Below, in pieces: positions 21,359 through 34,500 of a stretch of 64,000 nt of DNA; position 1 is the stretch's first letter; each line of letters starts with the position of its first letter. This stretch comes from Polychytrium aggregatum (Eukaryota; Chytridiomycota; Chytridiomycetes; Polychytriales): positions 496,001-560,000 of the forward strand of contig NW_026516226.1 of the NCBI RefSeq assembly GCF_025602895.1, written 5' to 3'. The notes beneath the pieces are model-generated. The model was not told the DNA's origin, did not search any database, and worked only from the letters and a program-made list of their open reading frames with translations. A program made the position numbers and the translations under genes.

Positions 21359-24300
21359 ATGTACTTTGGATCAAAGCCACAGCCAGCCGACCCGTTGGTG
21401 AGCAATCCATTTGCACTCGTTGCTTGCGCATTATCCCTGCCATGCTGCCGGGGGGCGAGCAATCCACATGCCTGGGCTCCAGAACTGCCCTGCCTCGTCC
21501 ATCCGTTAATACAGCTCTCTCTCTGCGACCTTGCCTGTCTCTATCGCCCTGCCTCGCTATGTGCGTCGACTGGTAGACGGCCGAAGATCCCGCAGCCCGG
21601 AGCCTGAGGATCAAGTCGCTCTTCAGCAAGCTCGACACCCGAAGGTCCGGCCGTATCGATCGATCCGATCTCGTCCACACCTTCCGGCAGCTTTCCTCGA
21701 CACATCGCATTCAAACCGGTGGCAATCGCCTGGCTTCAGGTCCCTCGCCAGTATCACCAGCGTCACCAGCACCACCAGTACCACCGGTATCGCCCAACAG
21801 CACGGTCGAGTCGGCTCCCTTTGAGCTCTATGCGGACGAGCTAATTGCGCTCTGCGACCAAACCAAGAACGGCTCTATCGGTCTGGCCGAATTCACCAAG
21901 TTCGTGGAGAGGAAAGAGCTGGAGCTGTGGGGCCTATTCAAGCAGGTAAGCGACTATCTGCTGGGGTGTGCGCCCGCAGTCACCAAGCCTCGCAAGAGGA
22001 GCCAGGGCAAGCAAGCAAGCAAGCAGGCCTCCTCACACAGGAAGAGGGATCCGAGACGGCATTCGGCAGCGAGGCTTGTCGAACTTCCGCTGCATCTCGC
22101 CTCGTCTTGATTTGTTTGAAGTCCATCGCTGGGCTGTTGAAACATGGAGCCAAGTCCAACTACCGCATGGGCTATTAGATCGAGGCATCGTTGGAGTGTC
22201 AAGTTGGTTGAGGGGAGGGAATCGGGTTGGCCAGTTCGGAGGCGATCGCCACCACAGATCGTGCTAAATCGACGGATGGGACGCATGGCTCTCCAGATCG
22301 ACACATCCCAAGATCACATCATTCAGCCCTATGAGCTGAAGAAAGCGCTCCATGCTTCGGGTGAGTTTTCCGTTGGCTCCGGTGCAAGCTAGCATCATCG
22401 CATCGCTATAGTTTTTCCGTCGTCGCATATTCGGTCCACTGAGCTGCTCCACTGGACCGATCGATCATCCGACAGGGATATGCGTGACGGACGATGAACT
22501 GGATGTGTTCATATCGCACATCGACAAGAATCGAGATGGTGTGATCGACTTTGACGACTGGAGGGTGAGTCTGCGCTTTGCTGAAAATGCGAGATCGATA
22601 GATCCGCGACCCACACAAATCTTGGTGGCGGGTGTGCCGCTCTGCTCAGCCGGGTACCAACGCCGCTGACTGTCGGGGTGTCGGGCTCGGGCTGCCTCTC
22701 GCTATCACTATCTGGACTCGATCATGGCCCTGACTTGGCTGTGGCGCTTATCGCTCATCCTGCCACCGCTATTTGCCCCAACGCACAGAACTTTTTGATC
22801 CTGCTGCCTCACCACCCAACCCTGGACAACATCTTCAGTTACTACATCAACATGTTCGATGTCGACTTCAACACCGACTCGGACGTGAGCTTCCCGCAAT
22901 GCCATGATGAGAGCCAGACAATCGCCAACCGCCTCAAGTACTTCCTCGCCGGTGGCATCGCCGGCGCAGTGAGCCGGACGGCCACGGCGCCTCTGGATCG
23001 GCTCAAGGTGCTGCTCATGACACGAACAAAGCCCGACGCTCCCAAAGGGCACATCATCGACGGCATGATCAAAATCTATCGAGACGGTGGCCTGGTCTCG
23101 TTCTATCGCGGCAACGGCCTGAATGTTCTCAAGATCTTCCCGGAGAGCGCTTTCAAGTTCTTTGTCTTTGAATATGCCAAGGGCTGGATCTCGCACCTCC
23201 AGGGCCACGACCGCAAGGATGAAATCGGCATCCTTGGTCGCTTTGTTGCCGGTGGACTCGGTGGGCTGGTTTCGCAGTAAGTGACTGTCCTCCTCGGCTT
23301 TGGCATGTGACAGACGTCATGTGTAGCTTCGAGTTACTGCGAACAAGATGACGACACGGGCTGCTCCTGGAGTTGCGGGTTGTTGGGCCTATATATGTGT
23401 TGCCGAGCAAACGCAATGACCAACTGTCCTCGTCCGGTGCACGCCACGGCCCAGGTTCGCCATTTATCCCCTCGAGCTCCTCAAGACGCGGATGATGGCA
23501 CAGATATCGCACGGGGTTGAGACCACGGCATCCCAAGCTGCGTCTGCCGCACATGTCGCGCCGCCGCCGAAACGGATCGGGGCCGTCGCCATGACCCGGC
23601 AAATGTGGAACGAGGGAGGCATCAAGCTCTTCTACCGCGGCTGCATCCCCTCGCTGATTGGCATTGTTCCGTACGCTGGCATCGATCTCTGCGTGTTCGA
23701 GACCCTCAAGATGGGATACACACACTACCTGAGAAACCTTCCAGGATCGACAGGCGAGGAGCGACCCAGCATGGTCTCGATTCTGGTCTTTGGAATGGTC
23801 AGCGGCAGCTGTGGCGCCGTCGTGATGTATCCGCTCTCGGTCATCCGGACACGGTAAGTTGAGCTTGTGCCCGGGTCTGGCCCGAGGGGTGCGGGAGCAA
23901 GCAATGCGATGGCTTGGATATACGCCCGTGGTCATGGTTGCGAAGCGGAGGACCTCTGTCCCTCTGTCGTAGCGAGCCAGTGTGTCGTCCAAGTTGAGAT
24001 GGCGACGTGTGTCTACAGACTGCTCCGACATCACGTTGATGGCTCCAATTGTATCGATGTTGCTGGTACAACCACCACTGGCATGCCTGCAATGGTGGAA
24101 TCGCGACGGCTGCAATCCTTGCTGGGCTTGGGGTCGTCGGCCATTCGTTGGACGCAACCAGCCTGCAAGCGCAAGGCACACCCTCGCATCCGCAGCGGTA
24201 CACAGGCGCCTTTGATGCCGTGCGATATACCTATAGAAACGAGGGTGTCCGTGGATTCTACAAAGGACTTGTTCCAACGCTCCTGAAGGTCGTGCCTGCG

Positions 24301-24581
24301 GTGTCAATAAGGTTAGTGATCCGGCTGCATCATAAGACTGACTGACTCTGGCAGAAAACGATCAGATGGCCGAAGCAATCATGCAAATCGAACCGCCATG
24401 GCGATCGGGATGGAGGGGCGGTGGCAAATGATCATCCACAGCCTGTCATGTGCGTTTTTCATGGAGCTTTGCTCACTCGCATTCTCTTTCCCGCGACCGT
24501 CCTTTGCCTGGAACTCGACGTCTGCGGCCCCGCAGTTACCTGGTCTATGAACGCTCCAAGGTTGCTTTGGGCGTTGCATAG
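21359..24581 (+). CDS. SAL1: Ca2+-regulated mitochondrial ATP-Mg/Pi carrier (SCaMC/Sal1)
   Basis: Eight exons: 21359-21397, 21577-21945, 22297-22360, 22476-22564, 22789-23276, 23455-23853, 24162-24311, 24536-24581; 547 residues. The N-terminal half has four EF-hand loops: DTRRSGRIDRSD, DQTKNGSIGLAE, DTSQDHIIQPYE and DKNRDGVIDFDD; the second and third lack some canonical ligands. The C-terminal half is an SLC25 carrier with three repeats marked by PLDRLK, PLELLK and PLSVIR plus YRGNGLNVLKIFPESA, YRGCIPSLIGIVPYAGID and YKGLVPTLLKVVPAVSI. The family exchanges ATP-Mg for phosphate across the inner mitochondrial membrane when cytosolic Ca2+ rises. A Ser/Pro-rich stretch (SPVSPASPAPPVPPVSP) separates EF-hands 1 and 2. 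Confidence 0.95.
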
Positions 24582-25585
24582 CCGCGCCGCAAACATCCAT
24601 CGGGCTCACCGCTCGGCCAGCCATCACGATCCTCGCTCCTCGTGTGCGGCTCGGCTTTCTCAATGTTCCCTACCTCCCTCCCTCTCGCGCTCTACTGCCC
24701 ACTGTTTGCTCTCGACATTCTCCCCGCCCTCCAGCCCTACATCCGGCCCTATCTTTGGGCAACACCTTGGTTATGCGCCCTGGCCAGCTACATAGCACCA
24801 ATATAGCAGTCCTTACCGAAAATGGACCCTCCCCCATCAAAAGAACAGCCATAGGGGTCTTTTCCAGTTGCTGTCTGGGCCGTGGTCGTTGCAACTGAAC
24901 TGCGCATGTATAAATACGTTCTCCCAAAGACATGGGTCATGGCACGCGGTGGTGGTCGCGGCCGGCAAGGCAATCCAAGTCAACGAGCATGTGTTATTCA
25001 AAGTAGATGCAGGGTTGTGATGGAGGTTCGTGGCGCAAGGGTGGGGATCCGGGGTGAACGGAGTGAAGAGGTCATGGCAGTGGGGCGCTAGGAGTCGATA
25101 CAACGCTTGAAGGATGAATATGATATACGGATGAATGCATGGACGAATGAGCGGATGAATGATGGTGTCGATTTGATGGGGGGGTGAAGATGAGGTCATA
25201 CCAGCTTGATGATGATCACAACAACCGGACCAGGATCGGCAAGCGACCCAAGGTGTGCAAGGGTTGTTGGGAAATGCATATGCATGTACAGATGAAGCGA
25301 GATGGAGGATGTGCAATCGGGGAACAACAGAGAGTGGAGGGGTGTGTTCGCATCACCAACACAGAGCGAATTGACAAAACTGCTTTGGGGGGGGGGAGGA
25401 GTGGGAACTACGAAAGCAATAGCGATTGGGACCTCCGAACTTGTCCAAGGATGGAGCGGGGGGGATTGCTCTATGAGTCTAACGATGACCAAAAGTTGTT
25501 GGGGAGAAAAGCAAGAAAGCGAGAAAGCGAGAAAGCAGAGAGAGGCAGGATGAGAGCCAAAAGGGAGACCCAGGAGGCGATCGGC
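24582..25585. other. Convergent 3' spacer between carrier and GNA1
   Basis: 1 kb with no gene seen. It holds low-complexity purine tracts, including a run of gcgagaaa units at about 25510-25541 and a G run near 25386. Confidence 0.5.
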
Positions 25586-26832
25586 TCAATAGTACACCGA
25601 CATAACGACCTCCTTCTGGGCCATGCCGCACTTGGCGTAAAAGCCGATGTTGTGCTGCGAACAGGCCAGGAGAGTCTTGTAGGCTCCCTTTTCCTTGCCG
25701 ATGAACTTCAGGGCCTCGATGATACTTGCGGTTGACAAAGCATCGAGCGGGAGACAAGGTAGCGTGAGATTGTCAGTAGAGAGAAGGACAGTGAATGAGT
25801 CTCGGCGGGTACGACCGGATTTCGAACAGAAGAGCGCATTGTGGTCCCTACACCGGTGCTTACATCTTGCCAAGGTTCTTGCCTCGGGCACAGTCGTTGA
25901 CAACAATGTCCTCGATGTGGCCAACGCGACCGGCCTCGTGAATGAACTTGTCCTCGATCATGATGGTGCCAAGACTGTGGTGAGACGCCAGGCAGGAGAT
26001 AGAAAGAAATGGCGTAAGATGGGCTGTGTAGGTTTCGCTTGTTGAACAGAACAGAGGGACAGAGGGACAGAGGGACAGAGGGACAGAGGGACAGAGGGAC
26101 AGAGGGACAGAGGGACAGAGGGACAGAGGGACAGAGGGACAGAGGGACAGAGGGACAGAGGGACAGAGGGACAGAGGGACGGAGGGACGGAGGGACGGAG
26201 CAGATTGCATACCCGACAATCTTGTTGCTGGTGAGGTCCTCGATAGCGATGCAGTAGTAGATTTCGTTGAACCGCTTCAGGCGGGCGAACCGCTCTGGAA
26301 GGGTGAAGTGCGAGAAGCAGGGGAGTTGTGTGAGCAGCATGAGGAGTACGAGCGCCAAGTCGATAGAGCCAACAGAGTATACGCAGAGATGGACTCTGTA
26401 TGTGCTTACCCTGGAAGAGCTCCTCCGTCAGATTGCCGACAGTGGTGAGCTGCGAGAGGGTCTCGACATAGCCTGGAACAAAGGATCGAGGCCGAATCAG
26501 CAACCAGTCTACTTGGAGGGGGGGAGCCAAGGGGCAAGGCCAGACCGCGACCTTTCCAGGGGAGAGAAGCAAGGCGACGTGATACCTTTGTGGAAGTCAT
26601 CGCTGGCCAGGGGACGGATGGCGTAGTTCTCGTGGAGCATGCCGCGAACCTCGTCGGAGAACAGGCCCTCGGAATCAAACTGATAGTCGGGTCCGGAGAG
26701 GGTCTCGATGGTCAAGTAGGCGACCTCGGGCAGAGCGCCTGGGACGACAGCGGCCTTCTCCGCAGGAGCGGGCTCCGAGGGCCGCATGCGGAACAGCGAC
26801 ATGATGGCGCGAGGCAGGACAGCGAAGGACAT
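25586..26832 (-). CDS. GNA1: Glucosamine-6-phosphate N-acetyltransferase
   Basis: Five exons: 26832-26586, 26472-26410, 26294-26213, 25974-25864, 25724-25586; 213 residues, slightly longer than the typical 150-190. The GNAT fold is clear: IRPLASDDFHKGYVETLSQL, NEIYYCIAIEDLTSNKIVG, EDKFIHEAGRVGHIEDIVVN, the acetyl-CoA loop CARGKNLGKIII, and TLLACSQHNIGFYAKCGM. The enzyme acetylates GlcN-6-P in the pathway to UDP-GlcNAc, the precursor of chitin and GPI/N-glycans. Splicing joins are frame-coherent. Intron 3 contains a 150-bp octamer array starting about 12 nt inside the donor. An extra N-terminal segment of about 65 residues before the GNAT core has no recognised motif. Confidence 0.93.
26051..26200 (+). 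repeat. ACAGAGGG octamer array in GNA1 intron 3
   Basis: Sixteen perfect copies of acagaggg (26051-26178) followed by 2.75 copies of acggaggg. On the coding strand it reads as pyrimidine-rich ccctctgt units. Long open frames across it (repeating SLCPSVPL) are products of the octamer, not genes. Confidence 0.95.
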
Positions 26833-27021
26833 TGTGCTGGGGAGTGAGGTTCTGGAAGAGGCGTGCGGATGGATGTGCGGATGTGCGGTGCTATTTGGAC
26901 GACGATGCGGCTGCTGGTGCGAATGCAGAAGGACGGCGCCAGAGAAACGACGGGATGAGGCTTGCGACTGAATGCAGAGGGAGTGCTGGTGGTGCCTCGA
27001 CCGGGCTGGTGCGCTGCCGGC

Positions 27022-27027
27022 TTTATA
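27022..27027 (-). promoter_or_regulatory. TATA-like element upstream of GNA1
   Basis: Minus-strand TATAAA (cgTATAAAgcc), about 190 nt upstream of the GNA1 ATG. Distance and context are plausible but unproven. Confidence 0.4.
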
Positions 27028-27542
27028 CGAGGAGGCAGCCGGGGGTTGGAAGACAATGCGCCGGGACGAACGTGGGCAGCACAAGGGTGGGCAGCGTTAC
27101 TGCGACGAGCCGGGTGCAGCGGCAGCACGAGCACATGTCGGGTGGGGCGGTGTGGACGAGAAAGCACATGGAGAGACACCTGGCGCAATCGACAGCAGTT
27201 GGGCACTCTCAGAACGATACACTTCCCGGTGCGGCAGTTGGTTGGCTGGTTTGTGGGCTTGGCTCAGACCACAGCGCGCATGCAGTATGTGACGACACGG
27301 GCTGTCAAATACAGCAGTCGCGCATTGGTTCATCCATTTTGCCATCCATCCAACCATCCAACCATCCAGGAAAGGCAGGCGGGGACACCATCGCCACTGC
27401 ACTGCCACTGCACTGCCACTGCCACCGTGCACGTGTGCGCGCAAATGAAGACTTCATCAACGCGCGCAGCAGCCCTGCGCAGCTTATCGGCCCGCGCAAC
27501 GCTATTGGACAGCGCCTTTATCACCACACTTGCACACGCACA

Positions 27543-27632
27543 CACACACGCTCTCTCTCTCGCTCTCTCTCGCTCTCTCTCTCGCTCTCGCTCTCTCTCT
27601 CTCGCTCTCGCCCTCGCTCTCGTCTCCTCACA
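27543..27632 (+). repeat. (CT)n/CTCG low-complexity tract upstream of IDH1
   Basis: About 90 nt of ctctctctcg units, 170-260 nt before the IDH1 ATG. Such pyrimidine tracts are common in fungal promoters and may mark the promoter. Confidence 0.7.
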
Positions 27633-27803
27633 CACGCACAGGCCGAACCAGTCCGAACAGCGCAAATTTTTTTTCCGTTTTTCTGTGCTCGGTTGCCCAC
27701 AGACACACGGTCCAGATTCGCTTTTCTTCGCCGACATCTCTCGATCGCCCGAGCGTCTCCGTCTGGATCTCATTCCATTTCGCATCCGCACCGTCCAAGC
27801 ACC

Positions 27804-30255
27804 ATGCTCCGAAACGCTTCCAGATCTGTCCTCAGAGCCTCTACTGTAACTATCGTCTCCAGCGTATGCCCAATGCTGGCCCCAGAGTGGTTGTCATTGG
27901 CGTGGCAACCCTCCCGCCCCTGGTCAACGCCTTGACACGGGCGAGATTCATCTTCTTCCCCGTGCTTGCCGGCCATGTGCATGTGAGAGCCGGGCCTGCT
28001 CTCGGCAGCCGGGTCAGCAGGCATCCCTGGGCCGCCGCGTATCCATCCGATGTGGCTGTCTTTTTGGAATCGACGATGGCGCTGCTCTCCTGCAAGCAAG
28101 CCCGCGCAGCCGACCTGTGGAAGCTGCCATTCCGTTGGCAGCCCTCCTCCTTTCCAAGCGCCACTGGTTGCATCGGCTGGCGGTGTCATACCCGGACAGC
28201 GCATCGGATACAAAGCGGCCCAGCAGCCTGGAGATTTGCAAGTCGTATGAATCAAATGCCAGCGACAGCCAACGGTGCCGAGCGGGATATTCGCAATCCA
28301 AGGCCGCGGTGCCAATGGACGGCGGCAGTGGCGATAGCTGTGCATGGTGTTAATCGCCTCTCTCTGTGACCATTCTTCTCCACCATCCCTTGACCATATC
28401 AAACATGTCCTGACTGAACGACCCCTCCTATCCGAACTCGTATCCTGCCATCGCCGAATCCGCACCACAAACCTGCAATTCGCTTGCATCACCAGCCCCT
28501 GAGCAGAGCCTTTGGAACTGCCAGCACCAAGACCTCTTTCCCCGTTATCGACAAGGTACAGATGCAGCTAGTACTAATCCCGTTGCCAGCGGCAGGGTTT
28601 CAGGATGTCCCTGTCGTGCTGGCCCCTGCTGCAGCCGAATCGTGAGCCGGCGCGACCGGACGGAACACCTCCCCGGACCCATGCGACGCCATTGCTTGAT
28701 CCTCACGCCCCTGTGACCCATATTTTGGTCTCAGTCTAGCCTGCCTGGAACCGTTTACGGCGGTGTTTACACCGTCACCCTCATCCCCGGTGATGGTGTC
28801 GGTCACGAAATGGCCAACTCGGTCAAGACCATCTTCAAGGCCGCCAACGTCCCCGTCGAATGGGAGCAGTTTGACCTCTCCGGCTACACCGAGACCGATG
28901 CCAAGCTCCTGAAGCAGGCCACCGACTCGATCCGCCGCAACAAGGTTGCCCTCAAGGGTATGTGTCGCACCTCCCCGGCTCGATCACTATCCGATTTGGA
29001 TAGCCAGTCCCGATGAAACGCGACCATGGGCATGTTCGATATTTGGCGCACCTCTGGTCCATTGCTTACAGCGCCTCGGCTTCTGGGAATCGCTTCGCGC
29101 GTTGGGCTTGTTCAGGTATCCTCTACACCCCCATCTCCCGTCTCGGCCACCAGTCCCTGAACGGCTTCCTGCGCAAGGACCTCGACATCTACGCCTCCCT
29201 CTCTCTGGTCAAGAACTGGCCCGGCAACTGGTCCACTCGCCACAAGAACGTCGACCTTGCCATCATCCGTGAAAACACCGAGGGTGAATACTCCGGCATG
29301 GAGCACGCCGTAAGTCGTCATGCTCTCGGCACCCGCCGCGTTCAGGCGCGAGGATAGCCACCGATGCTGATATGGTTTGATCGAACTCCCGGCTCCCAGC
29401 CCGTTCCCGGCGTCGTCGAGTCCCTCAAGATCGTCACCAAGGAAAAGACCGAGCGCATTGCCCGCTTCGCCTTTGACTTTGCCCTCAAGAACGGCCGCAA
29501 GAAGGTCACTGCTATCCACAAGGCCAACATCATGTGGGTTCGCGCAGCAGCCGGGGGCGGCCAAGTCTGTGTGGAATGACACCACCTGTCGGCGCACCTG
29601 CAAGCGCGGGACTGACGATGTGAGTCGCCGACATTTCGTTTTCCAGGAAGCAGGGTGACGGTCTCTTCTTGAACACTTGCCGCGAGGTCGCCAAGACCTA
29701 CGAGAGCTCCGGCATCAAGTTCGATGACATGATTGTCGACAACGCCTCGATGCAGCTTGTCTCCAAGCCCCAGCAGTTCGACGTCATTGTCTGCGGCAAC
29801 CTCTACGGCAACATCCTCAGCAACATTGGTGCTGGTATCGTTGGTGGACCTGCCCTGGTTCCCGGTGCCAACATTGGCCGTGACTACGCTGTCTTCGAGC
29901 CTGGATGCCGTCACGTCGGCAAGGACATTGAGGTAAGGTTGCCTTGGTATCGGCAGGCTTGCAGCAGAAGCGGCGCCGCTTGTGTGTGCGGTGGCTCTAC
30001 CATGCTCGATTGCCTTCTTTCGCTCATTGACGACGATGTACTTGATGTTCCATTCAGGGCCAAAACACCGCCAACCCCTTCGCCATGATCCTCTCCTCGG
30101 TCCACCTCCTCCGCCACATCGGCCTGGAGGACCACGCCAACCGCATCTCCACCGCCCTCCTCAAGGTTATTACTGAGGGCAAGACCCTGACCCCCGATCT
30201 CCAGGGCAAGAGCAGCACCACCGACTTTACCCTTGCCGTTATTGCCAACCTCTAA
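27804..30255 (+). CDS. IDH1: NAD-isocitrate dehydrogenase, regulatory-type subunit
   Basis: Seven exons: 27804-27845, 28496-28555, 28735-28957, 29116-29309, 29400-29533, 29647-29932, 30058-30255; 378 residues. The start is a mitochondrial presequence ([14 protein letters not shown]). Family motifs include [83 protein letters not shown] and [12 protein letters not shown]. The stretch [11 protein letters not shown] matches yeast Idh1 (DIYANVALFKS) rather than the catalytic Idh2, which has an Arg there, so this is most likely the regulatory subunit of the TCA-cycle heteromer. The 650-nt first intron separates the two halves of the presequence. Confidence 0.94.
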
Positions 30256-31515
30256 GTGCGCAAAGAGGATATTCTTCCGCCAAGGGAAGTAAGCTGAAGC
30301 GGTGCATCGACGATAGATTCCGGGAAACCGTCTCCACTTTTTATGCGTCTGGGCATTTCAATCCTGGTACCTCCCGCTTCACCTCGTCCTGTGCCTCCAC
30401 ATGCTTGCTTTCATTCCTCATTGTCTTGGCGGGAGTGAATCGTAGTTATGAGCAGATAACGAAGGAAACGAAGTAGATGGGGGGGGGAGACAGGAGAAAA
30501 AGGGAAAGACTGTATCCCGGTCTCCAATAATCTATAGCTGGCTGCAATGGACACACCCTATTTTTGGCGGTGTATTTAGAATGAAAATGAGAATCCAAAA
30601 CGAAACGTACCCAACTCTGCCTGAGTCGGGGCTGTCCGCCTTTCTTATGGGTCCCGAAACCCGAATCATCGTCCGCCATGACCAAGCAGTGTGTCCAAGG
30701 ATACGAATACTGTGGCTGCCTTTGGGAATACTTCGTGGAGGCTGGATGGATTCAATGACCGCGCTCAGGGGCATCACTGTCCCGGTTCACTTCGAACAAG
30801 CTATGATTGCTCATGGAGACGGACCAGCGAGGGTCATTGATATGCGGGAGGGAGCTATGGAACACTCGACCCGAAACCAACCCGCCAGTCGCCTCTCACC
30901 GACGATCCCACACTCCGCTCCATGCCATATGCAATGCAATGCAATCAGCGGGGGACACTCGACTTGCTTGCTATTCGCCAGGAATATATATCTTTTGCGG
31001 CAGCCATGACGTGGAGAGGTGAAGCGGAGCGTTAACATTCGCAGTCAGGTGTTGGGAGAGAAGAAGGTGAGGGTGGGGGGAGGAGGAGAGGGAAGACGAA
31101 GCAGGGAGGTAGTAGGAGGGGCGAGCCAGAAACAAAATGACGACAACGAGAGTAATGATAATAATAGCAATAACAATCAAGAAGTGGCCACAGCTCGCGC
31201 GAGCTATGGATAGAGCCCAGCGCAGATACAGGTCGTGAAGCCAGTGAAAGACCAGAGTGTGTTCTGGGGAAGGGTGGGGAGAGCGGAGTGAGCCAGCGGT
31301 CGGAGATCATGAATCGAACGGAATCTATGTCTTGGCCTTGCTGAAAGGCAGAGGCTCTGCTCTGGGCTTTGAGCGGTGTGCTTGGAGTCCTACCATCGCT
31401 CAGTCCGGTTCTTGCGGAGCGGGAAGGGGGGGGCCTTCCCTCTCCTCCTCCTCAAAGGGCAACTGTGCCTTACGTTGGGCTTGCTGTCCTCTGGATGAAC
31501 GCAGCCGAGAGCTGG
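30256..31515. other. Convergent 3' spacer between IDH1 and velvet gene
   Basis: 1.26 kb, no supportable gene. A G run lies near 30481 and AG-rich stretches near 31060-31120. Confidence 0.5.
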
Positions 31516-34500
31516 TCATATTCCGAGTGCGCTGCCTTTGCTGACTCGCCGGGCTTGCCTTGCAAGCAAACTTGTCCCTTGCTCGGCGAAGCATGATGTT
31601 AACGGCGTGGCCACTGTTACAAAAATCAAAATAATCAATATCAAATAAATAGCAAGGGTGGACGATTCCCAGCAGCGGCGCATCCGCCAGCGACATGGCG
31701 AGCGGGCGAGCGTTGATCAGCGAGTGTCGGTTGTTGGATGGTGATCGGGACAGGCCGGGAAGCGCGAAGATCGTTTGACCGGGCCAGGGCAAGCGACCGT
31801 AATCCGAGTTCAGTCCAGCATCACAACCGGCATTGATGTATGGATGCATTCCCAAGCCGGATTGTTCGAGGGTTGATTGAGTGCCCATAGTTTGAGGGAG
31901 ATGGGACCAAGTACGATAAGGTAAAAGCTGTCAGCCACATTTCGGGATCGGAGGAGAAGCAAGTCGACCCGCAGACACATCGACAGACAGAGGGGAGAGA
32001 GGATACACACCACCCTCCACCCACGTCGAGGAAACACCATGATCGAATCTACGGCCAACACGACAAACCCAGCAGATCGGCTCTGAGCCCCAGGGAACGT
32101 CAAGCAAACTGTGGCTCGTTGGCGGCTGTCGTGACACTCACCGTCCATCCCCGGAAAGTCCTTCCAGTTATACGACTCGAAGGGATCGCTGACGGCTTCG
32201 GCCAGGATGGTACTCGAGGCCGGATTCGAGCTGATGCTGCCAATTCTTTTGGGGGGGGGAAACGAGAGGGGTGTGTGCGCATTCGTTAGCCACGCCTGCC
32301 CGAGCCCAGCCAGCCACCTCCTTATCCGAACAACGAGCTTCCCTTGGCCAAAAACACCAAAACAGCCATAGCAGACACAATGAAGAAACCAAAGCCCAAA
32401 GACGAATGTAAAAAAGAAGAGGGAGGCATGACCAAAAACGAACGGCATGCCGCGGACTGAATCGGGGGAGGGAGAGGGAGGGTTTGGAGAGGAAGCGGCT
32501 GTTATTTGGCTTGAGTGGCGGATCCTCTCCGTCCCGACATCCGGCAGCTGCTTCTGCAGTGTCCCGGTTCCTTGAGAGCAATGCAGCGCGGTGTGATGCG
32601 GTGCAGGTTACAGGTTGCAGGTTGCAGGTGGCGGGGCGGACAGGTTGGTTGCGAAAACCTCCGGAATCTCGTCTGCTTGGTCGAAGAGCGAGGGAGCAGC
32701 GGCCTCGTCTGTGCCCAGCACATTGTTGCGTGACATGCCTCATGCCACAAATGCAAGGCTCCGACGGTTGGTCCTGGGGGCTGTCCGCAGATTCCAAGAT
32801 CCGAGCTCGGCCGCACCAGCTGGTCGGTTGGCAGGAGGAGGAACCGACAGCCATCCTCGGCCTCCCCCGCTCTCCCCCCCCCCAACCTTCGAGCGAAAGC
32901 GCCGTGGGCACAACAGCAGACTCGAGATGCCGCATCTTGATCCGGAGTGTGGGAGGGTGCCTCAAGGGTGTGGCAAAAACAAGGAGTGATTGCCACGCTT
33001 CCCTGAGGGTCGCATCGGGACTGGTCGAAATTCGGCTCGAAGCAAACCGACGCGCGCCACATCCGCTATGGCCGACGGTGACGAGCGAGAAACGGAGCCC
33101 AGCCGGACAGGACCGCCCAGAGAGAGATTCCGGCAGTTTGCCCTGAGTGAAGCGAGGGGCCTGTGGCTGCCGTCGAGGGCAAGAGATGCCGCAATTCTCG
33201 TCCTGCAGCGAGTGCCCTGCTGAATGCTGTCTGTGTCATGGCTGGGAGGCACGGCTTGTCGGGCGAGGCAGCAGCGTCCTGGTCGTCGCCTCAACCTCCG
33301 CTGGTGCCACTACTAACACTCTCGGGCTGCATTTCGATCGGCAGTCGTCCTGGAGCATTTAAGGCACGGCTTGCCAAAAAATGAGAAAAACGCAGAATCT
33401 GCAGCGGAGCCAAGCATCTCCGAACTACCGTTGAGGAGACATTTCACTACAAACCTTGACATGTATGCCACTCCTCAGCACTCGCTCCTCCGCTCTCCCA
33501 AAAGAACATGCATGCACACGAGTGCTGTGTTGGCTAAAGCCAAAAAGAAAGAAAGAAAAAAAAACTTCACCAGAAGGCACCCCCTCCCTTCTAGGCTGGC
33601 GGCAAGCGCTGAAAGCAAGGTCAAACGGAATGCTGCCATACCTCTGCGGATCCACTAGATTGTACAGGAAAAACTTGAGTCGGTAGTGGCCTTCGATCCG
33701 AACGCACAGGTGATCGAAGATGAAGAACACGCCTGGTTGGCCACGCTCGTCCTTGAGAAAGTAGCTTTGGGATATCGTCGTGCCAAAGAGGGTAGGTATG
33801 CAGTCGTCTGTGGTGAAACGAGGGCCCGGTGGGAGTTGTGTGGATGACGAGGAGATTGGTGGTCGGGAAGCAGACGTTGGCCGTGGCGGCTCTGACGAGC
33901 TGTCGTCGTATGAAGGCTGCGGCGGCAGGTAGCGCTTCGTTGGGCTTGTTGAATGGCCGTCGGCAGCAGTCGGCAACGATGGCGGAAGCGGCAGTGGTAG
34001 CCTACTTGTCAGATCGCTTGGCTTGCCTGGGATCATGGGAGGAAGGATTGGGGCGGGATAGCCATCGCCATCGAGGCACTTGGAGTACGACGGGCCTTGA
34101 GGAGGGAATACAGCACTCCGATTGGGATGCAAGACGAGGCTGAGGTCGGACCGTGAGGGCGGATCACTCTCATTTACCGCCCAGAGCTTAACAAATACCA
34201 CAAACGAAATGGCTTCCCTCATGTACTCAGGACTGCGTCGCGCACGCCAGCGTCAAGTGTCGGGATCCGAATGTGAGTTTCATTGATTGGGTTGAAATTC
34301 CGTCAGACAAGGCAGGCGAGGGCGAAAGAGACGGAAAGAGAAAGAGGGAGAGTTGTCGTGGGGAGGAGATACGGGGAAAGAGAGAATGGTCGATCAGTCA
34401 GTGCAAGCAAGCGACGATCTCGTGTGCACGCAAGTGACAATGCCCCGGTGCTGCTACTTTGAAAGTATGGCTGCCGACATTGGCGGCATGACGCAGTAAA

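Larger units (their letters stand above)
26833..27803. other. Divergent promoter region between GNA1 and IDH1
   Basis: 971 nt between the two start codons. It contains a TATA-like element for GNA1 and a CT-rich tract near IDH1, described separately. No gene seen. Confidence 0.5.

Noticed and set aside
25708-26572. Long minus-strand frames with SLCPSVPL repeats
   Set aside because: They read the octamer array in all three frames; the true exons of GNA1 flank it.
31400-31888. Minus-strand frame of 162 codons at the velvet 3' end
   Set aside because: The acceptor at 31614 leads into another frame giving ATPLTSCFAEQG, the expected end of a velvet domain.
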